Part shown: one piece after another, positions 60,182 through 64,000 of the stretch
Layout of the letters: every line of letters starts with the position of its first letter
How positions within the stretch are numbered: the first letter of the stretch is position 1
NCBI GenBank assembly: GCA_903862655.1
Contig: CAIOZA010000050.1
Location: forward strand, 1 to 64,000
DNA: 64,000 nucleotides
Origin: an uncultured Ignavibacteria bacterium
GTDB lineage: Bacteria > Bacteroidota > Ignavibacteria > Kapaibacteriales > UBA2268
Reading direction: 5' to 3'
Position numbers and translations under genes: made by a program
The notes under the pieces: generated by a model
Told to the model about the DNA's origin: nothing
The model's input: the letters and a program-made list of their open reading frames with translations, nothing else
The model's database searches: none

Positions 60182-60493
60182 TTAAAAATCAAATAAATCA
60201 GCAAGGAAACCCTTCTTCCTGCCGCGATTTTGATTATTATATTCATAGCCACGGTTACCGTTCTCGTATCTGTCATTATCATCATCATGACCATGATGGC
60301 TGTCGAATGACCTTTTGTATGGGTCGCCTCCATCTAGGTCGTCATTTCTGTTCATAGTCTGAGTAGTTTTTTCAATAAGAACATCTAGTTCACCTCTGTC
60401 GAGCCAAATTCCGCGGCACTGTGGACAGTGGTCAATTTCAACTCCCTGCCTGTCGGCAATTATAAGCGAAACATTACATCTTGGACAAGTCAT
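60182..60493 (-). CDS. zf-TFIIB-type zinc-ribbon protein
   Basis: MTCPRCNVSLIIADRQGVEIDHCPQCRGIWLDRGELDVLIE. Confidence 0.9.
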   Translation of the reverse strand: MTCPRCNVSLIIADRQGVEIDHCPQCRGIWLDRGELDVLIEKTTQTMNRNDDLDGGDPYKRSFDSHHGHDDDNDRYENGNRGYEYNNQNRGRKKGFLADLFDF

Positions 60494-60804
60494 AAATTTT
60501 TCCTTCTAAGTTATTAATATATTTTTTTCAATTCAAACCTGCATTTTACAGATTTGATTAATAATTTTTACTAATTAATATGAGCATAAAATTATTACAT
60601 TCCTAACCCTATCAACGATTGAGAATAATAAGAATTTTATGAAATTTTTGCTTAATTATTTTTGTTTATTGCCGATTATGACAATGTGGACTTACATATT
60701 CTTAATACTTGATTATTTATTTGTTAAATATTCAATAGAGAATGATATGTGTATAGTTAACATAGATTATTTAAATAAATATTATCAATATATTTTAAAT
60801 TCCG

Positions 60805-63378
60805 ATGAAAAGAAAATATTTTTATACAATTATTATTGTTTGGATTACTCTGGTTTTAACTTCTATATATTGGAACATATTCACCGCAAAGACAAATTTA
60901 ATTGAAGAAGCAAAGTACACTTTGCATACCTATAATTTTTTGCTTGATATTACCCGCCATTGGAATTTAAAACATAATGGACTTTATGCTGAAATTAATG
61001 ATAATTCAAAAGCAAATACATTCTTAAATTCAGAATATTCAACTATAGAAACCAAGGATGGAAAAAAACTGTCTTATATAAATATGCATGTGATGACAAA
61101 AGAGCTTTCTACACTACTTACAAAGAATAGTGAAATTCGTTTTGATATTACCAGTTTGAACCCAATTGACTCTGCAAATACTCCGGATCAATGGGAATCG
61201 AAAGTGCTTAAAGAGCTCGACAAGTCTTCGAGTGAATATTTTGAATTCATAGAAAGTGACAGCGCACCTAAGTTCAGATATATGGCAACACTATTAGCAG
61301 AAGAATCTTGCTTTACCTGCCATGATAAGGGTGGATTAAAAAGTGGAGATATATTGGGGGGAATTAGTTATAGTTTATCTGCAAAATCATACTATGTTGC
61401 CTATAAAAATCATATAATTAATGAGTCAAAGATTCATCTGATAATTTTCATTGTTGTTTTAATCGGAATATTTCATTTCAATAGACTTGTGAACAGATAT
61501 AGTGATAGATTGAAGAATTCTCTTCAAGAAGAAAGAGAACTCTATGATAATGCACCGTTTGGTTATCATACTTTGGATGCTAACGGGTATATTATCCGGA
61601 TGAATAGAAAAGAATTGAATTGGTTGGGATACTCCGAAGAGGAAATAATAGGAAAGAAGAAGTACACTGATATGATTTCTCCGGATACGTGCGATGAATA
61701 TAATCAAAAGTGCCTTTGCAATGCTACTAACAAACAAAAGCTCACACTAGACGACACAGAGTTCTATATTATGAGAAAAAATGGCACATCATTTCCGATT
61801 TTACTTAGTTCGGTAGCAGTTAGAGATAAATCAGGAGAAGTTAAATCATATCTTAACAGTGTATTGGATATTACAGAAAGAAAGAGTGCAGACTTAATCA
61901 TCCAGGAAAGTGAAAGAAAATTCAAAAATATATTTAACAATGCTCAGGATGTTTTCTATCAAACAGATATGTCTGGGGTGCTAATTGAAATTAGTCCCTC
62001 AATTGAAAAATATTCAGGTTACAACCGAGATGATTTGATAGGAAAGCCAGTCGAAACATTTTATAATGATCCTGAGGATAGAGCGAAATTATTTACCATT
62101 CTTTCCCAGAAAGGTGAAGTTAATGATTTTGAACTAATCCTGAAACGTAAGGATGGGAATAAAGTGTTGGTTTCAGCTAATATTCATATCATATTCAATA
62201 AAAAAGGTATGCCTATCGGTATTGAGGGATCTTTGAGGGATATAAGTGAACGTAAAATACATGAGGAAGCTCTCAAAACCAGTGAAGAACTTCTTAGAAC
62301 TACATTTGAATCTACATCTTCTGGAATTCTGGTTGTTGATAAAAACAGACGGTTTACTCATTACAATTCAAGATTGCTTGAAATGTGGGGCGTACCAAGG
62401 GACAAGTTTGTTTCGCATGGTCCTAACTTGTCGGAATTAATTCTTGATCAGCTAGCTGATCCAGAAGGATACATAGCAAATATTGAAAGAATATATAAGA
62501 GTTCTGCTCCATCTAAGGATATTATAGAATTAAAAGATGGCAGATTTTTTGAATTAGTTGGTATTCCAATTATTACAAATGAAGAGGCAATAGGGCGTGT
62601 TTGGAACTTTTATGACATAAGTGAACAGAAGAAGGCAGAATTAGTACTAATAGAAGCAAATGATTCAAAGGATAAGTTCTTTTCGATTCTTGCTCATGAT
62701 CTAAGAAGTCCGATTTCCGGCTTCCTTGGTGTATCTGAGATTTTGAGTAAAGAACTTGATGAATTGTCTGTACGGGAAGTCAAGGAAATGTCATCGGCAA
62801 TTTACAACTCTGCGAACTCCATCTTCAATCTATTGAACTATCTGTTGAAGTGGGCTCAAAGCCAGTCGGATGAATTGAGAATGAAAATAGAAGAACAAGA
62901 TTTAACAGCGTTAATAAAAGAAACTACAATTCTACTAAAGACAAGTGCTGAATCTAAAAACATTAGTATTAGATCTGCTTTTGATAGTGAACTGATTATA
63001 AATTGCGATAAAAACATGATCACAACAGTTGTGAGAAATCTAATAACAAATGCAATCAAGTTCACACCTAATAATGGAACTATTGAAGTGTCGGCTTTGA
63101 AAGAAAGCAACCAACAGGGTAGCTTTATCAAAGTAATGGTGAAAGATTCTGGAATTGGTATCGAATCTAATCTTATCAAGAAGTTGTTTAAAGTTGGCGA
63201 AATGAGATCTTCGCCTGGTACCGCCGGTGAAAAAGGTACGGGGTTGGGACTAATACTTTGCAAGGAATTTGTGGAAAAGCATGGTGGAAGAATTTCTGTT
63301 GAAAGTAATATAAATGAAGGATCTACATTCTCGTTTACTTTACCCATTGCTTCTACAGATGAAGAAGTATTGTTTTAA
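60805..63378 (+). CDS. DUF3365-type (CxxCH) sensor, multi-PAS histidine kinase
   Basis: TM, FRYMATLLAEESCFTCHDKGGLKSGDILGGISYSL, TM, three PAS domains, DKFFSILAHDLRSPISGFLG H-box, GTGLGLILCKEFVEKHGG. Confidence 0.93.
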   Translation: MKRKYFYTIIIVWITLVLTSIYWNIFTAKTNLIEEAKYTLHTYNFLLDITRHWNLKHNGLYAEINDNSKANTFLNSEYSTIETKDGKKLSYINMHVMTKELSTLLTKNSEIRFDITSLNPIDSANTPDQWESKVLKELDKSSSEYFEFIESDSAPKFRYMATLLAEESCFTCHDKGGLKSGDILGGISYSLSAKSYYVAYKNHIINESKIHLIIFIVVLIGIFHFNRLVNRYSDRLKNSLQEERELYDNAPFGYHTLDANGYIIRMNRKELNWLGYSEEEIIGKKKYTDMISPDTCDEYNQKCLCNATNKQKLTLDDTEFYIMRKNGTSFPILLSSVAVRDKSGEVKSYLNSVLDITERKSADLIIQESERKFKNIFNNAQDVFYQTDMSGVLIEISPSIEKYSGYNRDDLIGKPVETFYNDPEDRAKLFTILSQKGEVNDFELILKRKDGNKVLVSANIHIIFNKKGMPIGIEGSLRDISERKIHEEALKTSEELLRTTFESTSSGILVVDKNRRFTHYNSRLLEMWGVPRDKFVSHGPNLSELILDQLADPEGYIANIERIYKSSAPSKDIIELKDGRFFELVGIPIITNEEAIGRVWNFYDISEQKKAELVLIEANDSKDKFFSILAHDLRSPISGFLGVSEILSKELDELSVREVKEMSSAIYNSANSIFNLLNYLLKWAQSQSDELRMKIEEQDLTALIKETTILLKTSAESKNISIRSAFDSELIINCDKNMITTVVRNLITNAIKFTPNNGTIEVSALKESNQQGSFIKVMVKDSGIGIESNLIKKLFKVGEMRSSPGTAGEKGTGLGLILCKEFVEKHGGRISVESNINEGSTFSFTLPIASTDEEVLF

Positions 63379-63452
63379 TTAAGGTGGGTTCTAAAAATTC
63401 AATTTTTGCTGTTATACTTGCGAATGAGACTGTGTAAAAAGTCATTTCTAGA

Positions 63453-63662
63453 TGTCATTCCGAACGAAGTGAGGAATCCATGTATTTATATATTCCTGTA
63501 ATAAAAACAGCCTGGATTCTTCAGTCGCTACGCTCCTTCTGAATGACATGATCGCAGTTTTCGCACAGCCACGTATGCAGGTATCTGTAAACTAACATCA
63601 ATACTGGATGCGCTTCGCAGTCCTTCGGAACTAACGGTCGCTTCGCTCCCTCAGAATGACAA
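63453..63662. repeat. Imperfect inverted repeat, MITE/REP-like
   Basis: gtcattccgaacgaagtgaggaatcc ... tcgctacgctccttctgaatgacat ... gcttcgctccctcagaatgacaagatc. Confidence 0.6.
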
Positions 63663-63764
63663 GATCCTTAGTTTCACACTGTATAATTCACGGGCATGAC
63701 AAAAAGTAAAGTATTTTCCATAAATTGAAAAAGTTCTTTTGCACAATTTGGGATAATTATATTT

Positions 63765-64000
63765 ATGAAAACTTATATACTTCGAATTATATTGATTTCG
63801 GCATTAGCTATAATCTCAACAATTGCTCTAATGGCTTCTGATCGTATCAGCTGTTCTTCCGGGGCATTTATCAAGAATGAAAAAGTAGAATTAGTAGAAT
63901 CAACGTCTAATAGTTTTTCGGATTACAGCTATCTGTCCTTTGATTTGGAGGAAGATGTTCTGGCAAGCCTAATGTCAACTGCTAAGGCGCTTACTATCAG
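63765..64000 (+). CDS. Secreted/hypothetical protein, truncated by window end
   Basis: ATG then MKTYILRIILISALAIISTIALMASDRISCSSGAFIKNEKVELVES..., signal-peptide-like N-term. Confidence 0.5.
   Translation, partial: MKTYILRIILISALAIISTIALMASDRISCSSGAFIKNEKVELVESTSNSFSDYSYLSFDLEEDVLASLMSTAKALTI

Overview
Window from an AT-rich genome that looks like the Bacteroidota/Ignavibacteria/Kapabacteria side of the tree (T9SS-like C-termini such as LEQNYPNPF). Content: (i) an accessory left part (1-31 kb) with a 14.2-kb island ending in duplicated guaA 3' ends, a type II restriction-modification (RM) module between duplicated DUF1697-gene 3' ends, a UDG-like gene next to a duplicated methyltransferase 5' end, REP-like palindromes with an IS200-type transposase, a PIN toxin-antitoxin pair, Fic, an ArdC-like gene and an Mrr-like nuclease with seven tandem modules resembling the homing-endonuclease-associated repeat; (ii) a core segment (31-38.4 kb: hldE halves, DUF2461, RmlD-like, mnmG, mnmE) with two perfect ParB parS-type palindromes, plus a DnaA-box-like cluster at 23.5-23.8 kb; (iii) a plus-strand surface-glycan cluster (38.7-59.7 kb) ending in a 3,664-aa polypeptide with about seven glycosyltransferase and two methyltransferase domains; (iv) a PAS histidine kinase with a CxxCH sensor domain. 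The pattern I find most interesting is that cargo modules at several loci are bounded by short copies of the terminal codons of a neighbouring host gene. The copies differ mainly at synonymous sites, and no dedicated integrase is visible in the small modules. All calls come from reading the sequence; no database search was run.
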